Part shown: positions 23,099 to 34,204 of the stretch, piece by piece | How the letters are laid out: every line of letters starts with the position of its first letter | Numbering within the stretch: position 1 is the stretch's first letter | DNA from: Impatiens glandulifera | Lineage: Eukaryota > Streptophyta > Magnoliopsida > Ericales > Balsaminaceae | Length of the DNA: 64,000 bases | Direction of reading: 5' to 3' | Assembly: GCF_907164915.1 (NCBI RefSeq) | Contig: NC_061863.1 | Coordinates: 36,491,382-36,555,381 of the forward strand | Position numbers and translations under genes: made by a program | Notes under the pieces: model-generated | Seen by the model: the letters and a program-made list of their open reading frames with translations, nothing else | The model's database searches: none | What the model was told of the DNA's origin: nothing

Positions 23099-25940
23099 CT
23101 AAGGATTGGATGATTCCTCCTTTTCTTTTTCCTTTAGTCTGTCCTCCTCCTCCTTCCATTCCTGTTCTCTTCTTTCCGCGTCAATTTACCATCCGGTAAA
23201 TACATTCGATACACCGGGATTTTGCTGGTTGAACCGGAAGGCACCGCCTACTAGTCTGGGTGGACGAGATGACTGTGCAGCTATCGAACCGGAACTTGGA
23301 GATGCGGTTGATGACTCAACTACTTTCTTCTTCCGCGGGTTGAGTCGTGCAACATCTTCTTCTTCTTCAGTTAGGGGTTCCTCGAGCTGACCAGCCGGTT
23401 GATACTCTTCAATACCGCTTTGTTCCACCTGTTGCAACAAACTTGCAATCTGCTTCCTTTTATTCTTGTTCCTTGTTTTCATTGAGTGCGAAGCTTGTGT
23501 TGGTGTGGATTCCGGTTGAGCGGCCTTTTCCTCCTTATCGACTTGCTTTGCCAACTCATGGTCTTTGTCCTCGGTTTCCTTTCTTAATCGTTCTTTGGCT
23601 TCTTCTTCGGCTTGAATTCTCATAGCTGTTTCGGCATCTGAACGAATCTGCTCTTGAGTTTTATCCGCTTGAAGCTTAGACAACTCCTCAATCTGCGTGG
23701 CCATAGCTTGCATCATTTCAAGCAGGGGAGCGGTTGCCATTTCAACAGACTTGTCAATCATTGTCTTGATTGATGTCTGAGCCGTTTCGACGATTTCAGA
23801 GTGAATAGATGCCCGAACCGTTTCAACTAGGTCGGCTTGAATGGTTGCAATTTTGTGTCAACAACAACTTCCTTTATTTGCTCAAGTCCCGGAGTCTGAT
23901 CAGTCTGCGATGGAAGTCTACTCCGGTTTTCTCCCGTCTTGGAAGATTCTCCGGTATTAAAGATTGGTTTGCTTTGAAATTGATCGGCATGCAGTAGAAG
24001 ATTTTTGCACTCTTCTCTCCATTTTGCCTCTAGCCGGTCAACATTGCGTGCGAGATCATCCCTTACTGTCTGAAACCGTTCAATCATTTTTGACTCCATC
24101 GAAGTTAATTCTGCTCCTTCTGCCTTTTTCAAGGCATCATTTACCGCTTGCAACTTGGCGTATTCTTCCATCATATGAGTTTTAGCGTATGCGGCTTGGA
24201 TGACCTCGGTACTTGTAACTTTGAGGGCTTCCTATTCTAGTGCCACGAGTTTCTCCCAATATTCATTGCCGTTGAAGTCAGGGATCATGTCGGAAAGCTT
24301 TGTTTCACATCGCAACCTGACCCATAAGTGATAAGGAGTGGCCAGCTCCTCAGCTTCCTTATTCATATCCCGGATGAAAGTTTGGAACATTGCTTCTTCT
24401 TCTGCTGAGATAGATACCTCGGCTTCGGGTAAAATTTCAGATTGTCCAGGGCCGGTTTACAGTGCACTTTCTCCTCTCACCGGAGAACCTTCAATTAAAA
24501 CTTCTTTACCTTTGTTAACCTCAGATGGACCTTCAGGTGTGATTGGTGGGTTTGTCGGCCCATCTTGAGCCAGTTGAGGATTTTATTCGGTTGGAACAGC
24601 TTTGTCGACAACCGAACCGGATGGTTCCTTTTCTTCGTTGTTTCCCTCTTGAGCCGGAGGAGTAATGTTTTCTGAGTTGGCCGTTTCTTCGACCGGATGA
24701 ATTTCAGTCTGACCGGTTACTCCAACCTCATCAGATTGCTGGAGAAGACTTGTTACATCGTCTTCGGTTTCATGGATAACTGTTTGGACTACATCCTCTA
24801 TGACCTCTAAGGTTCTTAATCCCACATCGTCGATTATATCGTCGAGGTTTTTGGTTAGAGATTTAGAGTTTTCGGATTTAATACTAACCTCCTTAGTCGG
24901 ATTCTCCTTTGATTTGGAATGAGTTTCTTGGCTCTCTGAGCGTTCGGCTTGCCTTGATGAAGGAGAATCAGCTACGTTTGGACAGACAGTGTTGAGCGAA
25001 ATCGGCTGAAGTAGCAGTTTAGTTCTTTTTGGTGATTGCTCCGAGGATAGAGTTTTCTCGGAGTCTTCCGGCTTCTTGACGCTTTTCTTTTCCGATTTCT
25101 TTACCCTTCCCCTTTTTTGTAGGACTTCTGTTTGTATAGCCTTTCCCTTTGGATCGACTTGTTTGGAACTCTCACCGACCGGTGCAGCCGGTCCGGCTTC
25201 TTTTGCGGACTTGGCCCTTGATGCTTTCGGCTTGCCGTCTTAACAGTTCTCTTGCTCATGTGCTTAGAGGTTAAAATATTACCGGATGCAAGTGGTTCAC
25301 CTTCACCAATTTCTACTTGAAGAAACCGCAGGATCTTCCCAATCTGCATGGTGTATGCTTGAACCCGACCGTTCATTTTCACCACCATTTCGCAGAACTG
25401 TTCGAACAGAACACTTCCCCAGTCAATCTTGTCGCTGCGGACAATCGCCATCAACATTTGTAGTTTCAGCTTTGTCAAGTTATCGAAGTTTCCTCCTTTA
25501 TCCTGAAGCGGATTGGATATGATATCCACCAGCCATCTGAACTCTGGCTTGAGTTTGTTCTTCCGGCTGGAGTGAGACACCAGATTCGTGTCATCACTTG
25601 AGATGGCTAGCCGGACAGCATTAGATTCCGCAGCCGATAAGCATGTTTTGAAGTCCTTCCCGGTATTTGGCAAAACGAGAGCTTCCGAGAAGACTTCTTC
25701 CGTTATGTTAACTTCCTTGCCGCTCACGGTGGCGGAGACTGTCCTCTTCGTCAGAGTCGCCGTTCCCAGAAACTCTTCAACTTCCGACGGATGCACGAAG
25801 AACGGGCTAGAAAGGTAGGTTTCTAACCCAGAATCCCTTAATGATTGATGCGCAACTTTGTGTTCTTCTGCAGCGTGTTCATCGATGTCGTTGAAATCGA
25901 CCTGCAAGATGTATTTAAAAAGTGCTTTATCTGATTCCAT
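23099..25940 (-). pseudogene. Accessory gene type III of element B (long coiled-coil protein)
   Basis: The first 279 codons (25940-25101) are open. They hold MESDKALFKYILQVDFNDID, LRDSGLETYLSSPFF, EVEEFLGTA, SGKEVNITEEVFSEALVLP, KGGNFDNLTKLKLQMLMAIV, KIDWGSVLFEQFCEMV and YTMQIGKILRFLQVEIG, then a very basic Lys/Arg stretch. After a frame change the tail runs through 24825-24583, 24174-23827 and 23761-23186. It is rich in Glu, Lys and Gln with heptad-like spacing (EEYAKLQAVNDALKKAEGAE, QIEELSKLQADKTQEQI), so a coiled coil is likely. The true end, by comparison with D, is at 23099 after ERREQEWKEEEDRL. Intact length would be about 945 residues. No membrane segment or signal peptide. About five lesions. 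Function unknown. Confidence 0.82.
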
Positions 25941-26048
25941 GACGAGATTATGTAACGAAGAAGATGAAGATCAGAGAGGATCGGGATACAAGAGATTGCT
26001 TGAGTTTTTAGAGAGAGAAAGCATGAGCAAATAATGAACTATTTTTGT

Positions 26049-26216
26049 CTTATATAGGGAGCGGTTTTGAACGATTAGAAGTTGAACCGTCACTTCATTC
26101 TGCGTTTTGGCGCCAATTATCCCTCCAAAAGTTACTGTAGTAACTTTAGGCGGTAATTGCGGAGAGTAACTATGGGCGGTAATATTGTGGGCGGTAAACC
26201 GTGAGCGGTAAACTTT
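26049..26216 (-). promoter_or_regulatory. Putative promoter of type III gene of element B
   Basis: A TATA-like box (CCTATATAAG, 26049-26058) lies about 109 bases before the ATG. Upstream are a TTTTGGCGCCAATT palindrome (26104-26117), which resembles an E2F-type site, and a run of GGCGGTAA repeats (26150-26216; TTACCGCC in gene orientation). D has the same TTACCGCC run before its type III gene. Confidence 0.5.
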
Positions 26217-26515
26217 GAATTTTCAGATTTGTTTTGATATTTTCTTAATCGGAAATTTTGTTAACCGGAAGCTTTGGTTAACTGGAAGTCTTTTATTTAC
26301 TCAAATCAGAACCGAAAAGAAGCTTATGTGAAAAACCAGAGAGTTAAAGATATAAGATTCTTATATTAAACCGAAGCAAAAGGAGATGAAGTGGTTATCT
26401 GATCGTACAACAAAATGACCAGAATAACCGGAAACTACATAAATTTAAAGAAGATCGAGCCAATCTCCCTTTTAAATTCTTCAACCCACTCATCCACGGT
26501 GTTGCCGGTTCATTC

Positions 26516-27202
26516 CTAAATCCTCGATATCCATCTGTTCAACATGGGTCGAGTCATGGTGTTGGCCGGTCCGACAGGAACACCGGGTCCATGGTTGGGA
26601 CGATGAACTTGCAGGTATCGGCTGATTTGGGGAGAAAAATTGATCCTTCCCCTCGGAGCTAAGACAAGTTTCTTCAAATTATTGAAGAGATATGAAGCTT
26701 AGTTTATGGGCGATTGTCTAACGATGGCTATCATGATGTCGAAAGCCTCCCGGTTGTAGTTTTGGTTGGGCATTCGGCCCATGATAGACCGCTGGACCAA
26801 GTCATGAAAGACTTGGTATTGGGGTGCGAGGTCATCCTTTTCACCGTATTCATCAACCGGATGAATGGAGCTGGAAAAGATGAAGGCATAGTCTTCTTTG
26901 GCCGGAAAATACGGCGTTGGGAAATCCGAAAATCCTTCAGTTGGGAGTTCGAAAAAATAGGCAAAATGCTCCTCGGTGAGCCGAAGAAATCTTCCGTCAA
27001 TGATGGTCCTTATGCTGTCATCATCAAGTATGTGCCCATTGTTGAAGAATTCATACACCTCCTCTTCGAGGATGGTGTCTGAACCCTCGAGAAACTGTTG
27101 CAACCCCGATTCTACGATCGGTGAGAATATAGTTTCTTCAAACCTAGAGTTCAACACTTCATAGAAGTCGGCGATAATGGTGTTTCTCATTTCAGCATTC
27201 AT
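26516..27202 (-). pseudogene. Accessory gene type II of element B
   Basis: The ATG at 27202 (MNAEMRNTIIADFYEVLNSR) is preferred over the upstream ATG at 27334 because D's type II begins the same way (MNAQFRNSIIVNF) and the TATA-like box lies between them. Blocks: IVESGLQQFLEGSD, EEEVYEFFNNGH, HFAYFFELPTEGFSDFPTP, EAFDIMIAIVRQSPIN, then one stop, LFNNLKKLVL, GRINFSPQISRYLQV and GPGVPVGPANTMTRPMLNRW. It ends at 26516. A single in-frame stop at 26699, where relatives have Trp, is the only clear lesion, making this the least damaged accessory gene. About 228 residues. Function unknown. Confidence 0.85.
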
Positions 27203-27305
27203 TTTCAAGAGAGGATCTGAGCAGAGAGTGAATGAGTTTTGAGGATTCGAGCTTAGAGAGAGAGGAAAATATTTGAAGTTTGATTTGGTGAAGAAGGATG
27301 AAGCC

Positions 27306-27317
27306 CCTTTTATAGTG
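27306..27317 (-). promoter_or_regulatory. TATA-like box before type II gene of element B
   Basis: CACTATAAAAGG on the minus strand, about 104 bases before the ATG at 27202, with a CT-rich leader (CCTCTCTCTCT). Confidence 0.6.
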
Positions 27318-27636
27318 TGGGCGGTTGGTTGCATTTAATGAGAATATTTGAAAAATCAAACCGTTTATGTATAGTCATAAAGGCTTATCAATTTTTAAGG
27401 GAATAATAGATTGTCTAGTCTATTTGGATTAAGAATGCTTCTTGGAAAGCGAACATTTCGGTTTTCAAGACTGATTTGATTTTATTTGGTGTATCGCATT
27501 TAATGTCGTTTATTTCTTTAGAATTCCTTTGGTTTCGACCGAAGAGAAAAGAAAAGATTTTCATTAATGAAACGTACCAAACCGGTAGTACAACAAAATT
27601 ACCGGTTTGATGATTGAGGAAAGAGATAAAAAGGAT

Positions 27637-28326
27637 TTAGACATTAGATGAACCGACATTTTGATTTTTCTTAGCCCTTGCTGCTTCCCACCGGTCGATT
27701 AGCTCTTGGATTCTTTCCTTCGTGAGCACGTGCTTTGGGTGAAGAGTGACGAAGGGCCCAGAATGGATGTTCAGACTTGCACAGAAACCGCTTAGCTGAG
27801 GAGCGTAGCCGGTTTTGTTTGAGAGAATCATCTTCTTCATGTTGCTGAAGATGATCCAGGACCAGTTTACCGGTGTCCCGACCGTGACGGCAATCATCAT
27901 TTCGAAGAGCCTCTGGTATAGTAGTAGCTTTTCTCTCTACCCAGAACAGACTTTCCCAGAATCTTACACAGAATCTGGTACTTGTGAGATAGTTGACTCT
28001 TAGCACCCCAGGGCTTAACCGGGATGATGGAGTTGGAGAACCGATGACACATTTCTTCAATGGTCACCGGGGAGTAAGTGAGGTCGGTTACCCCTTCAGT
28101 GGGTAAACCGTAGTATTCAGCGAAATCTGTCTTGATGCACTTCCTTTGCCGTTTCGAAGAACTCATTGACTACCAAGTAGTCGATGATGAATCTATTCTC
28201 CAAAAATCTTCTTAGTCCGCTTCTTTCAACGGCTAAGAACATATCTTTGATGTCATGGTCTTCATATTGGTATATGGAGTTGAAATCAGCCAGCAAAATT
28301 TTCTTGGCGAGTGGATCAGAATTCAT
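27637..28326 (-). pseudogene. Accessory gene type I of element B
   Basis: Starts at 28326 with MNSDPLAKKILLADFNSIYQ, then DMFLAVERSGLRRFLENRF and VVNEFFETAKEVHQD. A short stretch (GK..FS region, roughly 40 bases) is missing compared with A and D, and the frame changes to TDFAEYYGLPTEGVTDLTYS (28166-27897). A second frame change leads to 27900-27637 with MMIAVTVGTPVNWSWIIF, GYAPQLSGF and VLTKERIQELIDRWE. Domain order is the same as in A and D. Function unknown. Confidence 0.82.
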
Positions 28327-28403
28327 GTTCTTGTGATAGGTTTAGTTCAAGAAATCTTTGTGAATAGTGAATTTTGTAAAGTGTTGTGAAGAATGAAGGG
28401 TTG

Positions 28404-28413
28404 TTTATATAGC
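28404..28413 (-). promoter_or_regulatory. TATA-like box before type I gene of element B
   Basis: GGCTATATAAA on the minus strand, about 80 bases before the ATG at 28326. Confidence 0.55.
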
Positions 28414-28965
28414 CAGGGGTTCGGCTAGATTAGTAGGTTAAGCATGCTTAGTGATTTCATCGATTAATTAATAGGCTTTAACTTGTTGAAGTGTATAATG
28501 TTTATTTCCAATGCAAAATTAATAATTACTGAGGATATTCATGATGACAATAAATCTATTGACAAGATGTTAGTCTCCCTCTCTTGATGATGGACATGTG
28601 TCGTCATCTCGATTGAGGTATACTATTTTATTAATTATAGGCTTCATTTCTCAAGGTGTGCATGAAAACGCGTTTAGCTGTCCCAAGTTAACCGGAAAAA
28701 TTCAGTTTTATCTAAACCATGATGCATTTTTACTAATTGGTTTTCCGTGACCGGTTTTAGTTGGATACCTTATTCCGGTGTGAAGAAATATTGAATCACA
28801 TCAACATTTGTTCAACTTTGGATTAACTTATCCGTTTTCACCAAGTCATTTGAACTGCTTAGTATGTATACATGTGGTTTGATATTATGAAGTGATCAGG
28901 AATAACCGGAGACTTCCTCCCAATTGGAATCCTTGAATGTTTAATGTCCTATTTGAATACGGTTT
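28414..28965. other. Spacer between RNase H and gene I of element B
   Basis: AT-rich, no gene seen. Confidence 0.55.
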
Positions 28966-28983
28966 GAGAAGCGAGAGCTTCTC
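28966..28983. other. Perfect hairpin after RNase H of element B
   Basis: GAGAAGC-GAGA-GCTTCTC, about 60 bases past the pol stop. Confidence 0.75.
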
Positions 28984-29040
28984 CCTGAACGCATATCCCG
29001 GTTTTTCATGATAATGTATGTAGACAGCATGCATGGATGA

Positions 29041-30120
29041 TTACGGTATAAGTTGCTTGCTATCAGTAAGTCCTAAAATATTTCTGAAATGAGAGAACAT
29101 AGCTTCCTGTAGCAGTTTGGTGAAGATGTCAACTACTTGTTTCTCAGTTGAGACGTATTCCATCCGGATATGTTTCTGTTGAACATGCTCCCCGATGAAA
29201 TAATGTCTTATGTCAATGTGTTTCGTTCTTGAGTGCAACACCGGATTGTATGTGATCGATATTGCACTGGTGTTGTCACAGAATATTGGCGATTCTTCAG
29301 CTATTACACAAAAGTCTTTTAGTTGTTGTTGGATCCAGAGGAGTTGTGCACAGCAGCTTCCGGCTGCTAAGTACTCTGCCTCTGCGGTTGATGTTGCAAC
29401 TGAGGTTTGCTTCTTGTTGTTCCATGAGACGAGCCGGTCTCCCAGAAATTGGCAAGTCCCACTTGTACTCTTTCTATCAATTTTGCATCCTGCGTAGTCC
29501 GCATCTGAGTAACTTATGAGATTAAAACTTGAATCTTTTGGGTACCAAAGTCCCACATCTTGAGTTCCTTTCAGATATTTTAAGATTCTTTTAGCCGCGG
29601 TGTAGTGTGATTGCTTTGGATTGTCTTGAAATCTCTCGCATACTCCGACCGCAAACAGGATGTCCGGTCGGCTGGCTGTTAGGTAGAGCAGAGATCCAAT
29701 CATTCCTCGATATGCTGTGATGTCAACGGCTTGACCATCCTCATCTTTGTCTAGCTTTACGGAAAAGCTCATTGGTGTAACCGCCTCAGCACATGTATCC
29801 ATTCCAAATTTCTTCAATAGTTCGGTTGCGTACTTTGGTTGGCTTATGAAAGTTCCGGTTTCGATCTGCTTAACCTGAAGTCCTAGGAAGAAACTCAGTT
29901 CTCCCATCATACTCATTTGAAATTTGTCAGTCATCATTTTTGAGAATTTATCACATAACTTTGGATCGGTTGATCCAAAAATAATATCATCAACATAGAT
30001 TTGAACGAGTAATATATGTTCCTTTTTCTCAAATTTGAAAAGAGTTTTGTCGACTAAACCTATTGTAAACTTGTGATCAAATAAGAATTGCGTTAATGTG
30101 TCATAACAGGCTCTTGGAGC
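29041..30120 (-). pseudogene. pol: Reverse transcriptase C-terminal half and RNase H of element B
   Basis: Contains IYVDDIIFGS (catalytic YVDD, near 29990) and an intact 298-codon run 29937-29041. RNase H residues are all present: SYSDADYAGC, STAEAEYLAA, FCDNTSAI and HIDIRHYFIGEHV. It ends NILGLTDSKQLIP at 29041. RNase H would remove the RNA strand during copying. It is separated from the upstream part only by a TAG at about 30120, where A has a Gln codon. Confidence 0.93.
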
Positions 30121-31587
30121 CTATTTCAAACCATAAAGGGCCTTGTTTAGTCGGTAAACATGATTTTCATATTCTGAATTTTTGAAACCTGGAGGTTGAT
30201 TAACATACACCTTTTCATTTACTTTACCGTTTAGAAAAGCACTTTTAACATCCATTTGAAAAACTTTGAAATTTTTAAAAGCTGCAAATACTAGAAATAT
30301 TCTAATGACCTCAAGTCTAGCTACATGAGCAAATGATTCTTCAAAATCAATGCCTTCTTCCTGTTTATAGCCTTGAGCCACTAACCGGGCCTTGTTCCTC
30401 GTAACTAAACCGTCTTCATTGAGTTTATTTCTGAATACCCATCCTGTTCCTATAACCGGTTTGTTTTTCGGTCTAGGAACTAGGTACCAGACTTTATTTC
30501 TATCAAACTCGTTTAGTTCCTCTTGCATTGCCAGGATCCAGTCGAGATCTGACAACGCTTCATCCACCTTTTTCGGCTCAATTTGCGATATGAAAGCTGA
30601 GTTTTCATAGTGTTCCAAATTTTGTTGCCTAGTTCGGACGGGTGAGGATATGTTACCTATTACTAGTTCAAGAGGATGATTTTTGTTCCTTCGGAGGTTT
30701 ATCCGAGACGTGTCTTCCAAACGTTCGGTTGGTTGATCAAGGTTAGACTGATCGGTAGGCTGAACAGAATCAAACCGACCGAATTCTTCAGTTGAAACTG
30801 AAGAGTCAACTTTCTGCAGTAAAGCAGCTTGAACAGGCTGAGGTTCAGCATCAACCGCTTGATCATTGACAAAACGACTATAAACCGGAACCTCATCTTC
30901 ATCATCAGAATAGATATTGAAATGTTCCATTCTATTGTGAAGGTCGAAGGGTAATATAGTGTTTCGTTCAATCGATTCATTAAAAACAACGTGAGATGTT
31001 TCTTCAACTGTTAAAGTTCTAGTATTATAGATTCTATATGCTTTACTTACAGCTGAATATCCCAACATTATTCCTTCATCGGATTTAGCATAAAAAACGG
31101 TCAAATAATTTTTGCCGTTGTTGTGAACAAAACATTTACTACCAAAAATTTGAAAATACCGTATGTTTGGGATTCGATCATAGTATATCTCAAAAGGGGT
31201 TTTAGAAAAACATTTAGTTACTAGAGACCGATTTTGAGTGTAACATGTGGTATTGATAGCCTCGGCCCAAAATTTTTGAGCAATACCCGAATCGGCTATC
31301 ATTGACCTTGCGGCTTCCTTGAGAGTTCGGTTTCTTCTCTCAGCCAGGCCATTTTGTTGAGGAGTTCTGGCACTAGACAACTCGTGTCTAATATCGGAAT
31401 CATCAAGAAAAGTAGTTAACTTGCTGTTTGTAAATTCAGTTCCTCTATCACTTCTGACTTTATTTACTCGAATAGATTTTTCATTTTGTATTCTCAAAAT
31501 CAGTTTAATCAGGTTTGGCGTTGCTAGATTTTTAGAAGCTAAAAATATTACCCAAGTAAATTTAGAATAATCATCAACAACTACCAT
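30121..31587 (-). pseudogene. pol: Integrase core and reverse transcriptase N-terminal half of element B
   Basis: A 488-codon open frame, the longest in the window. Integrase: [28 protein letters not shown] and [14 protein letters not shown] hold the second and third acidic catalytic residues; [18 protein letters not shown] is the Copia C-terminal signature. RT then starts with [38 protein letters not shown] and [11 protein letters not shown]. The first integrase Asp (HMDLFGP) lies upstream past a stop. Confidence 0.95.
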
Positions 31588-32259
31588 AGTATATTACATG
31601 TCTCCTAGACTTGTTACTTTAACCGGACCAAACAGATCCATATGCAGGAGTTCTAAACATCATTCGGATTGATGATTTCCTTTACTTTTGAAAGAAGACT
31701 TTATTTGCTTACCTATTTGACATGCAACACAGATTTTGTCTTTTGAAAACTTGACATTTGGAAAACCGTAAACTAATTCCCTAGAACATATGAAGTTTAT
31801 TGTTTTGAAGTTCAAATGGTTTAGCCGTTTGTGCCAGAGCTAGTTTGGGTCATTTCCAGCTATCATGCATACAGGATTTTCAAACTTAGTTTTCCAATCA
31901 ACTTTGTAAATATTTCCCATTCGGTTACCGGTTAATAAAATATCATTTTGATGATCTTTAACTAAACATGCATTTTTATGAAACTCAACTTTGTATCCTA
32001 CATCGCACATTTGACTGATACTTAACAGGTTGAAATGCAAGTTCTCTACCAATAATACATTATTTATAGACAAGTTACCATGGACAATCTTACCCTTGCC
32101 CACAGTTCTACCTTTTGAGTTGTCACCAAATGTGATAACTGCTCCGGTTTCATAAGTTATATCTGCTAGTAGTCCGCTGTTACCGGTCATGTGTCTTGAG
32201 CATCCACTGTCCAGATACCATTCCGAGTTCCTTAGTCGGTTGCCTCTCCTAACCTGCAA
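31588..32259 (-). pseudogene. pol: Protease and integrase N-terminal region of element B
   Basis: Protease active block WYLDSGCSRHMTG (D-S-G) and VITFGDNSKGRTVGKGKIVH. Integrase zinc finger HKRLNHLNF ... CVACQIGK and first catalytic Asp in LLHMDLFGP. Stops interrupt it at about 31840 (Trp codon changed to TAG) and three further sites before 31588. A frameshift joins it to the linker near 32255. Confidence 0.92.
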
Positions 32260-32293
32260 AACAGAGATATTTACACCTTTTTGGTACCCACAT

Positions 32294-33025
32294 TCAGTTG
32301 GGTCCGTGGTTAATTAGTCCCTTTGGGATCCAAACTTGAATAAGTCGGATCACTTTCCCGGTATTGGTTCTTATGGTATTTGGCTTAACTTCTTGATCTT
32401 TGCTCAAGAATGCCTTATATCGAGGTGATGAATGGTTTTGAGGTTGAGGTGTACTTGTTTTATTTCGTTTATCTTCTGTTCGGTTGGCTTTCCTTCTCTT
32501 AGGATGAAGCCATTTTTCCGATTCGGTTGGACTTACATACTTTAGTTCTGATTTTATGACATTTTCTGCTTCATTGTTGGTTGAAGAACTCTTGACAAAT
32601 CTTACGAAAGGAAGATTGTCTTTTGTGAGTTTCATCCCGTTAGATTGATTTGGTTCGTTTGATTAGGTTTGTTTGTATCCAACACCAAATTTACACTTAG
32701 GATGTCTTTTATATTTGCACATCTGATCTACGGCTTTACGGGACCTTTCCCAAGCAGCCGTAATATACAGTGTTCGTTCATTTACTTCAGTTACTGGTTG
32801 AACTGTCTCCTCATTCTCTAAGGATAGTTTAGTCGGTTCATATATTGTGGTTTCGCATGGCTCACCAACGATACCACTTGACTCTACGGTTTTATGTTCT
32901 ACCGGAGTCGGTACATAAGCAGATATGTTTCTGAACTCAGCGACCATTTCGTTGAGTGCAGAAATCAGATCTTCCTTAGTAAATTCATCAGAAGAGAAAT
33001 CAAATACCTCTTCGTCGTTTTCCAT
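32294..33025 (-). pseudogene. Gag-pol linker region of element B
   Basis: Two open pieces, 33025-32663 (MENDEEVFDFSSDEFTKEDL, AAWERSRKAVDQM, CKFGVGYK) and 32635-32294 (KLTKDNLPFVRFVKSSS). One TAA separates them. Same blocks as in A. Confidence 0.75.
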
Positions 33026-33193
33026 GAAGCATGTTACTCTCTCTTCATCATTCTCGTTATCGGAGTACGCCCATTTAGTTCCACCGTCGGATGCGATGAG
33101 TGCCTTTTGTATTTCCTTTCCTTCATCGGTTTGCTGGTTGTCATTCCTTCGGTAATCGTTCCTTTGGTTGTCATTTCTCCGGTAATCGTTCCC

Positions 33194-34159
33194 TTAATGG
33201 TTGTTACCCTGATACCGGTTACCTTGATAATTGTTTCCTTGGTAGCTGCTTTCCGGTTTTCTATCGTCTCTTCTTGGTTTTCTACACTCTGACCTGAAAT
33301 GTCCAAAATCATCACAGTTATAACATCTTTTATTTAATTTATCAACGTAGTTATAATTAAAATTGTTGTTAGGTGGCGGTTGGTTCTTCTTCATGAATCT
33401 CCCGAATTTCTGAGCTAGCATCGCCATCACATCTTCACTGATCTGGTCAGCGTTTTTGACTGGAGCCGGAGCGGTTGATACTTGGACCGTCGGTTCCACC
33501 GATGTAACTAGAGCTCTAGTTGCGGTTGACGTAGATGCTTCGTCTTCGATCCGAGACTTGATCTCGAACTCATATGCTTTTAGATCTTCGAACATATCAT
33601 GCATTTTCATCTGCCCGAGATTGCTTGACTCCCTCATCACCATGGTTTTGATATCCCATGTGCTCGGCAGTGATCTTAACGCTTTAATGATTACTTCCCG
33701 GTTGTCGTATCTTTTTCCGTGTGTTTGTAGCTCGTTGACCACACTGGTGAACCAGTTGCTGAATTCTTTCATGTTTTCTCCTAGTTTCATCCTGATGTTC
33801 TCATATTTTTGAGTAGCCACCAAGATTTTGTTCTCTTTTGTTCTTTCGTTTCCTTCATGGATCTGAATGATCGTCTCTCAGGCTTCCTTTGCACTATCAC
33901 AATCTTATATTTTGTTCAATGTGTTATCGTCTATAGCCTTGTAGATGTGTCTCATGCAATGGTTGTCTAGGTTACTCCTTCTTCGATCTTCAGTTGTCCA
34001 TGTGTCTATCTCCTTGTTGATCTTTATTGGTCCTATCTTCAGAACTCTACTTATCTCATCGTCCAGCGTAATCAGATAAAGATACGTCTGTTTCTTCCAG
34101 CTACTAAACGCTTCACTGTTTAGCATTGGTGGCTTGTCGTTGTGGGTCATGCTTCCCAT
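33194..34159 (-). pseudogene. gag: Gag of element B
   Basis: Start chosen at 34159 (MGSMTHNDKPPMLN), 32 bases inside the primer site; D begins with the same MTHN block. Two stops lie before the long frame 33823-33194, which holds VATQKYENIRMKLGENMKEF, LRSLPSTWDIKTMVMRESS, the zinc knuckle CYNCDDFGHFRSEC and a repeated YQGNNYQGNRYQGNN tail that encodes a short tandem repeat. The repeat continues as RRNDNQRND past a stop. Confidence 0.92.
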
Positions 34160-34190
34160 CTTCTTCGGTTGCTTGAGTGTTAAGAACCTT

Positions 34191-34202
34191 GCTCTGATAC
34201 CA
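34191..34202 (-). other. tRNA primer-binding site of element B
   Basis: TGGTATCAGAGC, a perfect match to the complement of the initiator-Met tRNA 3' end, two bases from the LTR. Confidence 0.95.
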
Positions 34203-34204
34203 CT

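Noticed and set aside
33456..33812. 118-codon plus-strand frame
   Set aside because: Antisense shadow of B's gag; the minus frame carries the known gag motifs.
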